In this document: in pieces, positions 56,954 to 64,000 of the stretch
How positions within the stretch are numbered: the first letter of the stretch is position 1
Layout: each line of letters opens with the position of its first letter
NCBI RefSeq assembly: GCF_900166595.1
Contig: NZ_LT745763.1
Span: 3,096,986 to 3,160,985 of the forward strand
DNA from: Virgibacillus dokdonensis
GTDB taxonomy: Bacteria; Bacillota; Bacilli; Bacillales; Amphibacillaceae
Reading direction: 5' to 3'
Length of the DNA stretch: 64,000 bases
Position numbers and translations under genes: made by a program
The notes under the pieces: generated by a model
Database searches by the model: none
Told to the model about the DNA's origin: nothing
What the model saw: only the letters and a program-made list of their open reading frames with translations

Positions 56954-57952
56954 ATGATGCGAAATTTTTTCATCCATATCTCTAATAATGAATTCTTAAA
57001 TAATCAAGCGAAAAAGTGGGGCTTTTTCCTTGGAGCAGATAAATTCATAGCGGGAACTACTATACAAAATGTTTCAAAAGCGGTTAAACAACTGAATGCA
57101 ACTGGAATAAGTTGTACACTAGATAATTTAGGGGAATTTGTATTGGATAAGACAGAAGCTAGCAAAGCAAAGGATAAAATCTTATTATTGCTGGAAGCCA
57201 TTGAACACGAAAACATGGATTGCCATTTATCCGTTAAATTAACACAACTTGGGTTAGATATTGACCAAGACTACTGTATTTTAAATATGACAGAAATTCT
57301 TGATCTCGCAAAAAAATATAACATTTTTGTCAATATTGATATGGAAGATTACGCCCATTATGAGCAGACATTAACGATTCTGAAATATCTACGTAAAAAT
57401 TATACAAATGTAGGTACGGTTATCCAAGCTTATTTATATCGGTCAGAAGATGATTTAATGGACCTTAAAGATGTACGTATACGTTTGGTAAAAGGCGCTT
57501 ACAAGGAGGATGCAAAAGTAGCTTTTCAAAACCAACAAGAAATAGACGATAACTTTTTGCGACTTTGCAAAAAAAGACTTTTAGATGGGGCGTTTACCTC
57601 ATTCGCTACACATGATCATCACATTATTGATGAATTAAAAAATTTTGTTAAAGAGAATAATTTGGATCAAGAATGTTTTGAGTTTCAAATGCTTTATGGA
57701 TTTCGAAACGATTTACAGTCTAAACTCGCTAAAGAAGGCTATCATTTTTGTACTTACATTCCATTTGGTGATGACTGGTTTGGGTATTTTATGCGCCGCC
57801 TAGCAGAACGTCCGCAAAACTTGAATTTGGTTATAAAAGATGCCTTTTACACAGATAATAACCGATTAAAAAGAAGACCTGTGATTACAAGTCTTTTCAT
57901 TGTATCCTTTGCGACGATTTGCTGTATAAAGGCAAGAAGGAGAAAATCATAA
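56954..57952 (+). CDS. Proline dehydrogenase
   Basis: A 332-residue FAD-dependent PRODH barrel: STDs such as GTTIQNVSKAV, SVKLTQLGL and NIDMEDY, IQAYLYRSEDDL, RLVKGAYKEDA, FATHDHHII and FQMLYGFRNDL. It oxidises L-proline to pyrroline-5-carboxylate. The C-terminal extension (KRRPVITSLFIVSFATICC) is hydrophobic and ends in a basic KARRRKS tail, perhaps a membrane contact. No pyrroline-5-carboxylate dehydrogenase follows; it must lie elsewhere. Last gene of the operon. Confidence 0.9.
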   Translation: MMRNFFIHISNNEFLNNQAKKWGFFLGADKFIAGTTIQNVSKAVKQLNATGISCTLDNLGEFVLDKTEASKAKDKILLLLEAIEHENMDCHLSVKLTQLGLDIDQDYCILNMTEILDLAKKYNIFVNIDMEDYAHYEQTLTILKYLRKNYTNVGTVIQAYLYRSEDDLMDLKDVRIRLVKGAYKEDAKVAFQNQQEIDDNFLRLCKKRLLDGAFTSFATHDHHIIDELKNFVKENNLDQECFEFQMLYGFRNDLQSKLAKEGYHFCTYIPFGDDWFGYFMRRLAERPQNLNLVIKDAFYTDNNRLKRRPVITSLFIVSFATICCIKARRRKS

Positions 57953-57962
57953 ACTTATTTAA

Positions 57963-58175
57963 GAACAAAGGCGCAAGCGCCCGTTTAGCAACGTAGCGAG
58001 TGGAACGAATCAACTAAAGTTTTAGGAATCACGGTGAGGAACGAACCGGTGATGACTTATCGTAGGGCGATTTCGTGAAGTCGCCTAGTCGCTGGGCGCT
58101 GGAGCCGGACGAGGCCCATTCGGTTATTTGGTTACGCCATAGCATCAAATTTTATACTTTCTTATCTTTTAAAGT
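57963..58175 (+). repeat. Repeat family A, copy 4
   Basis: GGCGCAAGCGCCCGTTTAGC .. GATGACTTATCGTAGGG .. GTCGCCTAGTCGCTGGGCG .. CATAGCATCAAATTTTATAC. It begins ten bases after the proline dehydrogenase stop, so it would be part of that operon's transcript 3' end. Confidence 0.85.
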
Positions 58176-58223
58176 AAAACGTCATTCAGCAGGAGGTTAA
58201 TCCTATCTCCCACTGAATGACGT
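58171..58223. terminator. Hairpin terminator
   Basis: ACGTCATTCAG and CTGAATGACGT with inner GGAG/CTCC pairing. The T-rich flank is better on the minus strand, but the position suggests it ends the proline operon or serves both sides. Confidence 0.6.
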
Positions 58224-58336
58224 CATCATTTTGCCCCTACTGCCATTTTCGTATATTACTCTTCTATAAAGTAGATTTTCTAGCTTAGCATGCAATCAGT
58301 AAGCATTGTACAACGAATATTATTACTTCATTCCGC
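58224..58336. other. Short gap between the two hairpin terminators
   Basis: No gene seen. Confidence 0.35.
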
Positions 58337-58381
58337 AAAACAGACGAAGCATCTCTCCTAAAAAGGGGCACTTCGTCTGTT
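58337..58381 (-). terminator. Terminator of the candidate pyrimidine operon
   Basis: AACAGACGAAG and CTTCGTCTGTT form an 11-base stem with TTTT on the minus strand, about 80 bases beyond the HAD-Nudix gene's stop. Confidence 0.7.
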
Positions 58382-58458
58382 GATTCTTTCCATATAACGA
58401 CATTCTATTTCTCTTTTGGAAAAGCTGGTTTAGAAAACGCGCTTTTGATGGGCTAAAA

Positions 58459-59703
58459 CTACCGAATATAAGAAACATTTCGCTTTACGATCGCATCTTT
58501 GAGCCACTTTGGATGCATACGAAGGAGGTCATCTGGTAGCTGGTTTATATCAAAGTAACGCACATCTAACGTTTCATCATTTTTCCCAACGACATTTCCC
58601 CCAATTACTTCACATGCAAAACAATTGGTTACGAAATGACTTACGTTTCCATTCGGATAAGAAAAAACTTGCGACTCTGGATCAGAATAAACGCCTATCA
58701 ATCGGTTTACTTTAACATCTAAGCCAGTCTCTTCACGAATCTCTCTAATAATCGCTTCCTCCACTGTTTCTCCCGGCTCAACATGTCCAGATGGTATCCC
58801 CCATAATCCATTATCTGCTCGTTTCATTAATAACACACGCTGATCACGATTAAATATGATCCCTGCTACGCCAGCTTTAATTGCTTCAGGCCATGCAAAA
58901 TCTGGCGGCGTCCAGTTTTTCATGACGATGCTTTGATCAAAAAGCGCTTTTAAATTCGATACCGTAACATCTGAATTACGAAAATCTCTTGCTGATGGAA
59001 ATGCCTTCACTTGCTTATCGGATACTAAAACAGCTGGTATTCCGGCTTGATGTGCACCCAATATATCTGTAGATGGATTATCACCAATCATCACCGCTTT
59101 TGTAGTAGCATCCACATTCTCAAGCGCTTTTTCAAACATATACGGGTAAGGTTTTCCGATAATAAATGGTCTTTGATCTGTTGATGCATGAAGCGCTTCT
59201 ATAATTGCCCCAACGGCTGGCAAAGGCCCATTTGGCGTAGGGAATGTTTTATCTGGGTTCGTTGCAACAAATTTTGCTCCTTGATGAATACATGCTGCAG
59301 CATGTTGAAGATCATAAAAAGAGAGGTCATTGCTCCATCCGACAACGACAGCCTCTACTTCTGTTTCTACTTCTGTATCCATTCCAACCTGCTTGCATTC
59401 CCATTTTAAATGTTCATCGCCTAAAATAAATGCAGTATGAATGCTTTCCCTTAGTAAATATTGTGCCGTTAACCAAGAGGAGGTAATCACTTCCTCTTTG
59501 CTTACTTCTATCCCAAGACGCGATAATTTCTTCACCGTTTTTTCTCTTGTTGTACATGGGTCATTCGTTAAAAACCGAATATCTTTATTCGCTCGCCGAA
59601 GTCGTTGAAGTGATTCCACTGCCCCGTAAAGAGGTTCATCCCCGATAAAAACAACCCCATCCAAATCAAATAAAAATCTATCAAACTCATCAACTATCGC
59701 CAT
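58459..59703 (-). CDS. HAD-IIA phosphatase fused to a Nudix hydrolase
   Basis: A 414-residue two-domain protein. Residues 1-260 form a NagD-like HAD phosphatase: FDLDGV (13-17, nucleophile Asp13), TND, IIGKPYP and GDNPSTD (207-213). Residues 275-410 form a Nudix domain with an intact box (Gly306 to Leu328, GHVEPGE .. REIREETGL). HAD-IIA enzymes remove phosphate from small substrates; Nudix enzymes cleave diphosphates. In this operon the pair could dephosphorylate pathway intermediates or detoxify the product's pyrophosphate form. It is last in the operon, 75 bases after the methyltransferase gene. Confidence 0.85.
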   Translation of the reverse strand: MAIVDEFDRFLFDLDGVVFIGDEPLYGAVESLQRLRRANKDIRFLTNDPCTTREKTVKKLSRLGIEVSKEEVITSSWLTAQYLLRESIHTAFILGDEHLKWECKQVGMDTEVETEVEAVVVGWSNDLSFYDLQHAAACIHQGAKFVATNPDKTFPTPNGPLPAVGAIIEALHASTDQRPFIIGKPYPYMFEKALENVDATTKAVMIGDNPSTDILGAHQAGIPAVLVSDKQVKAFPSARDFRNSDVTVSNLKALFDQSIVMKNWTPPDFAWPEAIKAGVAGIIFNRDQRVLLMKRADNGLWGIPSGHVEPGETVEEAIIREIREETGLDVKVNRLIGVYSDPESQVFSYPNGNVSHFVTNCFACEVIGGNVVGKNDETLDVRYFDINQLPDDLLRMHPKWLKDAIVKRNVSYIR

Positions 59704-59778
59704 TATTTCCTCTCCTTAGAATCGGTAATAGAACTTAGTTATTACCCATTCTAATAGAAAAACGATATAATTTCACTA

Positions 59779-60543
59779 CTATTTCGCTGGTTTCATCGAT
59801 TTATATATGGCAAACGGGGGAAATTTCCATTCCTGTTTCCAATGATGAAAAGGATGCTTTTCTTGGATCGATTTTAATTCTGCTTCAGGAATATCTTTTA
59901 ACGTTGGCTCTATAAGTTCTAATCCTTGGAAACCAGCTTCTGTTAAAAGCTCCTCATAGACAGACTTCGGCCAATGAAAATCACGCAATATTAAGTCCTC
60001 TTGCTGGTCTAAATGTAACCATTCTTGCCGCGCTTCACCGCACCTATATGTTTTTCCCTTCCTTCCATTTTGAAACGTAGAAAACTCAATCCCCGTAGAA
60101 TCCGGGTTCGTATCTAAGATAATAAAAGAAGCTTGAGGAGTTAAAACGCGATAAATCTCCTTCATAATTGTTAAAATTTGTTCTTTTTTCTCCGTATTAA
60201 TAAATACATAACATGCCATAGCTGCATCTACTGAATTATCTTGCAGAAAAGAAAGATTATCATTATTTATTAAATGATATTTTATATTTGGATGGCTCCG
60301 TTTTTCCGATGCGATGTTAATCATCTCTTTGGACTCATCTACAGCGTAAACATTTACTCCCGTTTTTTCCGCTAATCGATACGATACCTTTCCTGGACCG
60401 CAACCATAATCAAGTACACTTGCTATCTTGGAGTTTGACCGTAGTGTTTCAAAAACAAATCGAAAACCTAATATTTGTTCAAGTATGTCATTATAAGCTT
60501 CAAACTTATTCGCGATATCACTTTTTTTAAATGACGTTTTCAT
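59779..60543 (-). CDS. Class I SAM-dependent methyltransferase
   Basis: A 254-residue methyltransferase with the SAM motif VLDYGCGPG (44-51), an acidic loop VYAVDESKEM (post I), and later motifs SVDAAMACYVFIN and QASFIILDTNPDS. The C-terminal region is unlike ubiquinone/menaquinone methyltransferases. Its place after a thymidylate-synthase homolog suggests it methylates the pyrimidine, possibly at O2; this is inferred. ATG 60543 follows GAGG by six bases. 24 bases separate it from the thymidylate-synthase-like gene. Confidence 0.85.
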   Translation of the reverse strand: MKTSFKKSDIANKFEAYNDILEQILGFRFVFETLRSNSKIASVLDYGCGPGKVSYRLAEKTGVNVYAVDESKEMINIASEKRSHPNIKYHLINNDNLSFLQDNSVDAAMACYVFINTEKKEQILTIMKEIYRVLTPQASFIILDTNPDSTGIEFSTFQNGRKGKTYRCGEARQEWLHLDQQEDLILRDFHWPKSVYEELLTEAGFQGLELIEPTLKDIPEAELKSIQEKHPFHHWKQEWKFPPFAIYKSMKPAK

Positions 60544-60567
60544 ACGATACCTCGCTATCATTCTAAT

Positions 60568-61563
60568 TTACTTGCTTTGTAGAATGGGCCATTTGTTAAC
60601 TACTAAATGCTGATATACTGGCCACAACTGATGATAAAGGGAATAATCCATTGGTCTTTGATAAGCTATATATTGATACAAACTAAAAAGTAACACAACT
60701 TGCTTCCAATATTCTGGTAAATCAAGCTGTTCAATTTCACTGCCAGTCATGCTTATATGGTCATTTCTTAATAAGGCTTCATATTTTAATACCATTTCTA
60801 TGGCAGGCCAATTATTACCGCTTGGCATACGCGGAAATTCAAACATTGCCTTTTTATGCTTGGATACAGAACTCGCTTCATGAAGCACACTTTCCGTCCA
60901 ATGATCATCTGGCTGATAAATATGGATAGATCCAACATGGTGAAAGAATTCTCCTATTTCTAAATCAAGTTCTCTTGCCATTAATTCTTGCATCCATGTA
61001 AAGGAAAAAATATCACTAACCATGCCGCGAAATGCATCATTTGCGCGCATAAACGAGGCCATATACAATTTGCCCTCTCTTACAAAAAACTGCAATCCTA
61101 AAGTACAAGAGATGTCCATATTATTGGCTATTACTAGTTCTGTTGCATCAAATATCTGAATAAACGCTCGTTTGGAATCAGGATCGTTATTCATTAATAA
61201 ATCTTTAATTTGGTTCCATTGGTTTATTTTCGCATTGCCAAACTCAAAAATTTTTGGACCATATGCTGTGCCTGTCAATGTTTTTCCATTCATGGAATAC
61301 GCACGCATTTTCTTATTATAATAACCGATAAACGCTAGGCTATTGTCACCTGCTGCATACCATAAAGCTTCAGCAAAATTAAATACTATATTTGTTTTTC
61401 TGCTAGGCAAATAGCAGATTCTTTCTATCGGATTTTCAATAGTCAAGTGATAACTTAGTTTCTCACGGCTTTTATTTCCACGCGGCGCATTATAAAACTG
61501 TGGCTCATTATATACCGTGTCAAGCGTTTCAATATACGCCTCATGGAAGTTGTTAAATCGCAT
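60568..61563 (-). CDS. Thymidylate-synthase-family (d)CMP/CMP hydroxymethylase-like protein
   Basis: A 331-residue TS homolog. Seen: the catalytic Cys153 in NNMDISCTLGLQF, Arg173 and Asp176 in FMRANDAF, and His214 and Tyr216 in GSIHIY, all at expected places. The residue equal to E. coli Asn177, which reads uracil O4/N3, is Asp184 (MVSDIF). In T4 dCMP hydroxymethylase an Asp at this place gives specificity for cytosine. So it likely adds hydroxymethyl to CMP or dCMP C5 using methylene-tetrahydrofolate. ATG 61563 follows GGAGG; the ATG at 61572 overlaps the site. Confidence 0.8.
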   Translation of the reverse strand: MRFNNFHEAYIETLDTVYNEPQFYNAPRGNKSREKLSYHLTIENPIERICYLPSRKTNIVFNFAEALWYAAGDNSLAFIGYYNKKMRAYSMNGKTLTGTAYGPKIFEFGNAKINQWNQIKDLLMNNDPDSKRAFIQIFDATELVIANNMDISCTLGLQFFVREGKLYMASFMRANDAFRGMVSDIFSFTWMQELMARELDLEIGEFFHHVGSIHIYQPDDHWTESVLHEASSVSKHKKAMFEFPRMPSGNNWPAIEMVLKYEALLRNDHISMTGSEIEQLDLPEYWKQVVLLFSLYQYIAYQRPMDYSLYHQLWPVYQHLVVNKWPILQSK

Positions 61564-61584
61564 GTATGTCATCCTCCAGTTAAA

Positions 61585-62031
61585 TTATAAGTTCATTTCT
61601 TCTAGTTTGGTTAAATAGTCTGCTTCTTCTTGATAATACATATAAGTAACAGGAGCCATAGATTCTAAACCTTGAATTAAAAACGCATAGTCTTTTCCTT
61701 CTTCTAATAACAAAATAATTGGTTTTTGTAATGCGGATGCCCAACCAATTTCAATATGGGTACCTGGAGAAGGTGGAGATCCTGGAAAGGCGACAAATAG
61801 ATCACAAGCGCTTATTTCTGCAAAATCGATTGCTGTACATTCATGAGGCGTCATAAAATCTTTTCCCCACCCTTCCCGCTTGTGTGCATTATGAACAGTA
61901 AAGCCTTTATCCTCAAAATAAGAGATAAGCTGCATTAGCTTTTGCTTTTCATGATGATCCATTACTCCCGTTTTTGGGTTGACAAGACTTTTAAATGGAC
62001 CTGCAAGAAATAGTTTTTTGCGTTGACTCAT
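61585..62031 (-). CDS. Nucleoside 2-deoxyribosyltransferase-like nucleotide N-glycosidase (MilB-like)
   Basis: A 148-residue protein of the NDT/RCL/MilB fold. The N-terminal FLAGPFKSL holds the phosphate/sugar loop; GTHIEIGWASAL carries the catalytic Glu94; Asp77 in ACDLFVAF is conserved. MilB hydrolyses the N-glycosidic bond of hydroxymethyl-CMP in mildiomycin synthesis, and RCL does so for dNMPs. Next to a TS homolog it probably releases 5-hydroxymethylcytosine. AAGGAG stands eight bases before ATG 62031. First gene of the operon. Confidence 0.8.
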   Translation of the reverse strand: MSQRKKLFLAGPFKSLVNPKTGVMDHHEKQKLMQLISYFEDKGFTVHNAHKREGWGKDFMTPHECTAIDFAEISACDLFVAFPGSPPSPGTHIEIGWASALQKPIILLLEEGKDYAFLIQGLESMAPVTYMYYQEEADYLTKLEEMNL

Positions 62032-62309
62032 TTACTCACTCCTTAAAAATAAATAGGTACCCTTGGATACATGTAATGCGGTATACTATTTATCCTTTCT
62101 TTATGAAGTCTGTACTGCTTTTTCCTAAGTAGGTTGATGCTAATTTATTGTTCAATCATTGCAATATTGATACTTCCTACTACTTAAGTAAAAAACAGTC
62201 TATACATGGTTATGTTGGTTTTTTGTTTCATAGAACACCCTTTTACAAAAACTATGTAGCGAGTTCGCTTTCCTATGTTATCTTCACTCGCTTGAAACTT
62301 TTTACAGCA
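62032..62309. other. Divergent promoter region
   Basis: Serves the minus-strand pyrimidine operon and the plus-strand DUF2207 gene. I found no clear -35/-10 and no riboswitch-like motif. An imperfect dyad GTACCCTTGGATAC lies at 62057-62070. Confidence 0.4.
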
Positions 62310-64000
62310 ATGAATCGTACTAAAAACATAAGGAGGAAAAACGATGCTAAAAAACTCGGCCTAGTATTTGGTATTATCCTATTCTTATGTTTGATCCCCA
62401 GCACCGTTTTTGCCGTTGATTTTTCCATTAATCAAAGCAGAGTGGATGCCTATTTACAGAATGATGGGGAAGTTCATGTAAACGAGCAGCATACGTACCA
62501 GTTTGACGGCGAATTTAATGGCATGACTCGTACCCTAATTCCTTCAAAGGATGCATCTATTCATAACGTAACTGCTAAGGAAGCTGGAAAAGATTTAAAA
62601 GTAAAGCAAGAAGAGAATGTTTATAAGATTTATCGAAGTGGTAAGGACGAAACCGTTACGATTCAACTGTCCTATACCATTAAAAATAGCCTTCAAGCTT
62701 ATTCTGATCTGGTTGTATTTTCTTGGTCTTTTTTTGATAGTGAAAATGAAACGGATTATGAGCATTTCGATGCATTTATCCACCCACCGGAAAAAACAGA
62801 AAATAGCGTTGCCTACGGTGAAGATGAAGCTTTTAAAACAGAGAAACAAAAAGAGGATGGTACGATTCATTTTGCCATGGGGTATGTGGATTCTTATGAA
62901 AATGGAGCTATTACTGTTAGTTATGATCGGTCTCTTTTTCCGGGTGTTTCTATTACGGAAGAGAAACTCATACGCGAAGAAATGCTTGCAACGAAGCAAG
63001 CATTGCTCGATAAAGAACAAGCATTTTTAAACAGAAAATCAACGTTAAAAGAAATATCACCTTATGTGATAAGTATTTTTAGCCTACTTAGCTTGTTCCT
63101 ACTATTTGTTGCCTGGAGGAAAAAGCAAGTACAAGAATTAGAATTGGCGCGTTTGTCAGAATCCGTACACTTTTTACCTAAACAAGAAATGAGTTTACCA
63201 GCAACGGTCGCTTATATGAAGCATGGCAAAGTCGGTTCTACAGTAATGACTGCTGCTTTACTTGATTTAGAACGAAAAGGATTCATTCAACGGGATAACG
63301 ATGATTTGCATAAGTTTACTGTGATCCATGAACAAACAGACCATCAACATGAGAAAATACTTATTGACTTGTTATTTTATACGGTTGGAAATAATGGGGT
63401 ATTTTGCACGAACGATTTAAAAGAATTTATGGAAAATAAAGCAAATCAAGACATGTATCAAAAAGAACTTTACCGCTATAATTATACTGTCACGAAGGAA
63501 ATCAAAGAGCATCATCTCGTTGATAAAAAAACGGGTACTCGTATAATGGCAGGCGTATTAAGCTTTCTTATCATCCCATTCAGTATCGTCTTTGCCATGC
63601 ACGAACTATACGCTAGTATGACGATCACGAGCTTCTTATTTGTTTTTCTTGCTTTATTTGCTATCCTTTATCGACCACGAACGTTAAAGGGAGCACGAAT
63701 TTATAAACAGTGGAAGGAATTTGAAGAAAAAACCTTACAACCTGAAAGTACTTCTTTAGAGAATCTTACTGACGATGAACAAAAACGCGGTTTGATTTAT
63801 GGGGTAGGAGTTAACCATACTCCACTCCATACAAAGTGGACGACTTCCAACAAGCAGCTATTGCATCATTCCACATCAGCTGAGGCAAGTTCGGATGATC
63901 ATACGGATGTCATGATGCTTGTACTCGCTACAGCTGCTATTAACACACAATTTCACGACGCACAGACAGCAGTAACTGCAGACACAACAAGTGCCTCCAT
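62310..64000 (+). CDS. DUF2207-domain membrane protein, partial, with out-of-frame strong start
   Basis: A long frame runs off the right end. It has a signal peptide (KKLGLVFGIILFLCLIPSTVFA), a DUF2207 region (EVHVNEQHTYQFDGEFNGMT), a membrane segment near 63060-63110, a basic cytoplasmic part, and two further hydrophobic segments near 63560-63660. The strong ribosome site AAGGAGG points at ATG 62344, which opens only six codons (MLKNSA) in another frame. The signal peptide is in frame with ATG 62310, which lacks a ribosome site. A six-A run (62349-62354) separates the frames; seven As would join the strong start to the protein. Function unknown. Confidence 0.75.
   Translation, partial: MNRTKNIRRKNDAKKLGLVFGIILFLCLIPSTVFAVDFSINQSRVDAYLQNDGEVHVNEQHTYQFDGEFNGMTRTLIPSKDASIHNVTAKEAGKDLKVKQEENVYKIYRSGKDETVTIQLSYTIKNSLQAYSDLVVFSWSFFDSENETDYEHFDAFIHPPEKTENSVAYGEDEAFKTEKQKEDGTIHFAMGYVDSYENGAITVSYDRSLFPGVSITEEKLIREEMLATKQALLDKEQAFLNRKSTLKEISPYVISIFSLLSLFLLFVAWRKKQVQELELARLSESVHFLPKQEMSLPATVAYMKHGKVGSTVMTAALLDLERKGFIQRDNDDLHKFTVIHEQTDHQHEKILIDLLFYTVGNNGVFCTNDLKEFMENKANQDMYQKELYRYNYTVTKEIKEHHLVDKKTGTRIMAGVLSFLIIPFSIVFAMHELYASMTITSFLFVFLALFAILYRPRTLKGARIYKQWKEFEEKTLQPESTSLENLTDDEQKRGLIYGVGVNHTPLHTKWTTSNKQLLHHSTSAEASSDDHTDVMMLVLATAAINTQFHDAQTAVTADTTSAS

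Noticed and set aside
60568..61563. Ordinary thymidylate synthase ThyA
   Set aside because: Divergent N-terminus, Asp instead of the uracil-reading Asn, and non-thymidylate neighbours.
62595..63020. Minus-strand frame of 141 codons opposite the DUF2207 gene
   Set aside because: Shadow of the plus-strand coding region; hydrophobic low-complexity reading with no ribosome site.

Overview
The window is low-GC Firmicutes DNA, most like a Bacillaceae genome of the Virgibacillus/Oceanobacillus type. I infer this from the strong GGAGG ribosome sites, the frequent TTG and GTG starts, B. subtilis-type regulators (IolR, ArgR, CcpA-type cre sites, LicR-like and T-box control), T7SS-type YwqI/YezG proteins and several dispersed intergenic repeat families. 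No rRNA or tRNA gene was seen.

Layout. 0-5 kb: a partial HAD phosphatase, a decayed SAP-domain gene, a TPP riboswitch with tenA, and small orphan genes. 5.4-18.8 kb: a complete myo-inositol catabolic island. One arm is iolA-B-C-D-J, the other is iolE, a dehydrogenase, a Na+ symporter and iolG. A plus-strand iolR lies between them, with recognisable promoters, operators and a cre site. 19-24.7 kb: an MFS transporter, an IS1182-family element and a T-box-controlled second methionyl-tRNA synthetase whose 3' end runs into the IS. 24.8-32.9 kb: a chitobiose-type PTS operon (6-phospho-glycosidase, IIB, IIC, ChbG deacetylase, IIA) that also carries a NamZ-type muramidase, with a LicR-like activator. 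33-41 kb: the arginine deiminase operon (arcA-argF-arcD-arcC-argR) and argS. 41-45 kb: glycerate use (CdaR, GntP, GlxK). 45-49 kb: a broken T7SS polymorphic-toxin locus with an IS3 remnant. 50 kb: an XRE regulator, then a lone type I-C-like CRISPR leader and repeat without cas genes. 50.8-52.5 kb: panB-panC. 52.8-58 kb: a sigma-54 activator and a proline racemase / BrnQ / proline dehydrogenase operon with a good -24/-12 promoter. 58.4-62 kb: four genes read as a candidate hydroxymethyl-pyrimidine (bacimethrin-like) pathway. 62.3 kb to the end: a DUF2207 membrane protein whose strong start is out of frame.

The strongest candidate for an undescribed system is 58.4-62.0 kb. It holds a nucleoside-deoxyribosyltransferase/MilB-like N-glycosidase, a thymidylate-synthase homolog with Asp in place of the uracil-reading Asn (as in dCMP/CMP hydroxymethylases), a SAM methyltransferase, and a HAD phosphatase fused to a Nudix hydrolase. 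This is the enzyme set expected to turn CMP into a methoxy-hydroxymethylpyrimidine thiamin antimetabolite, perhaps with self-protection.

Three dispersed repeat families (called A, B and C here) occupy many of the gaps. Family C shows compensatory changes between two copies, so it probably folds. Several genes carry small frameshifts in homopolymer or dinucleotide runs. All functional calls come from reading the translated sequences; no database search was run.
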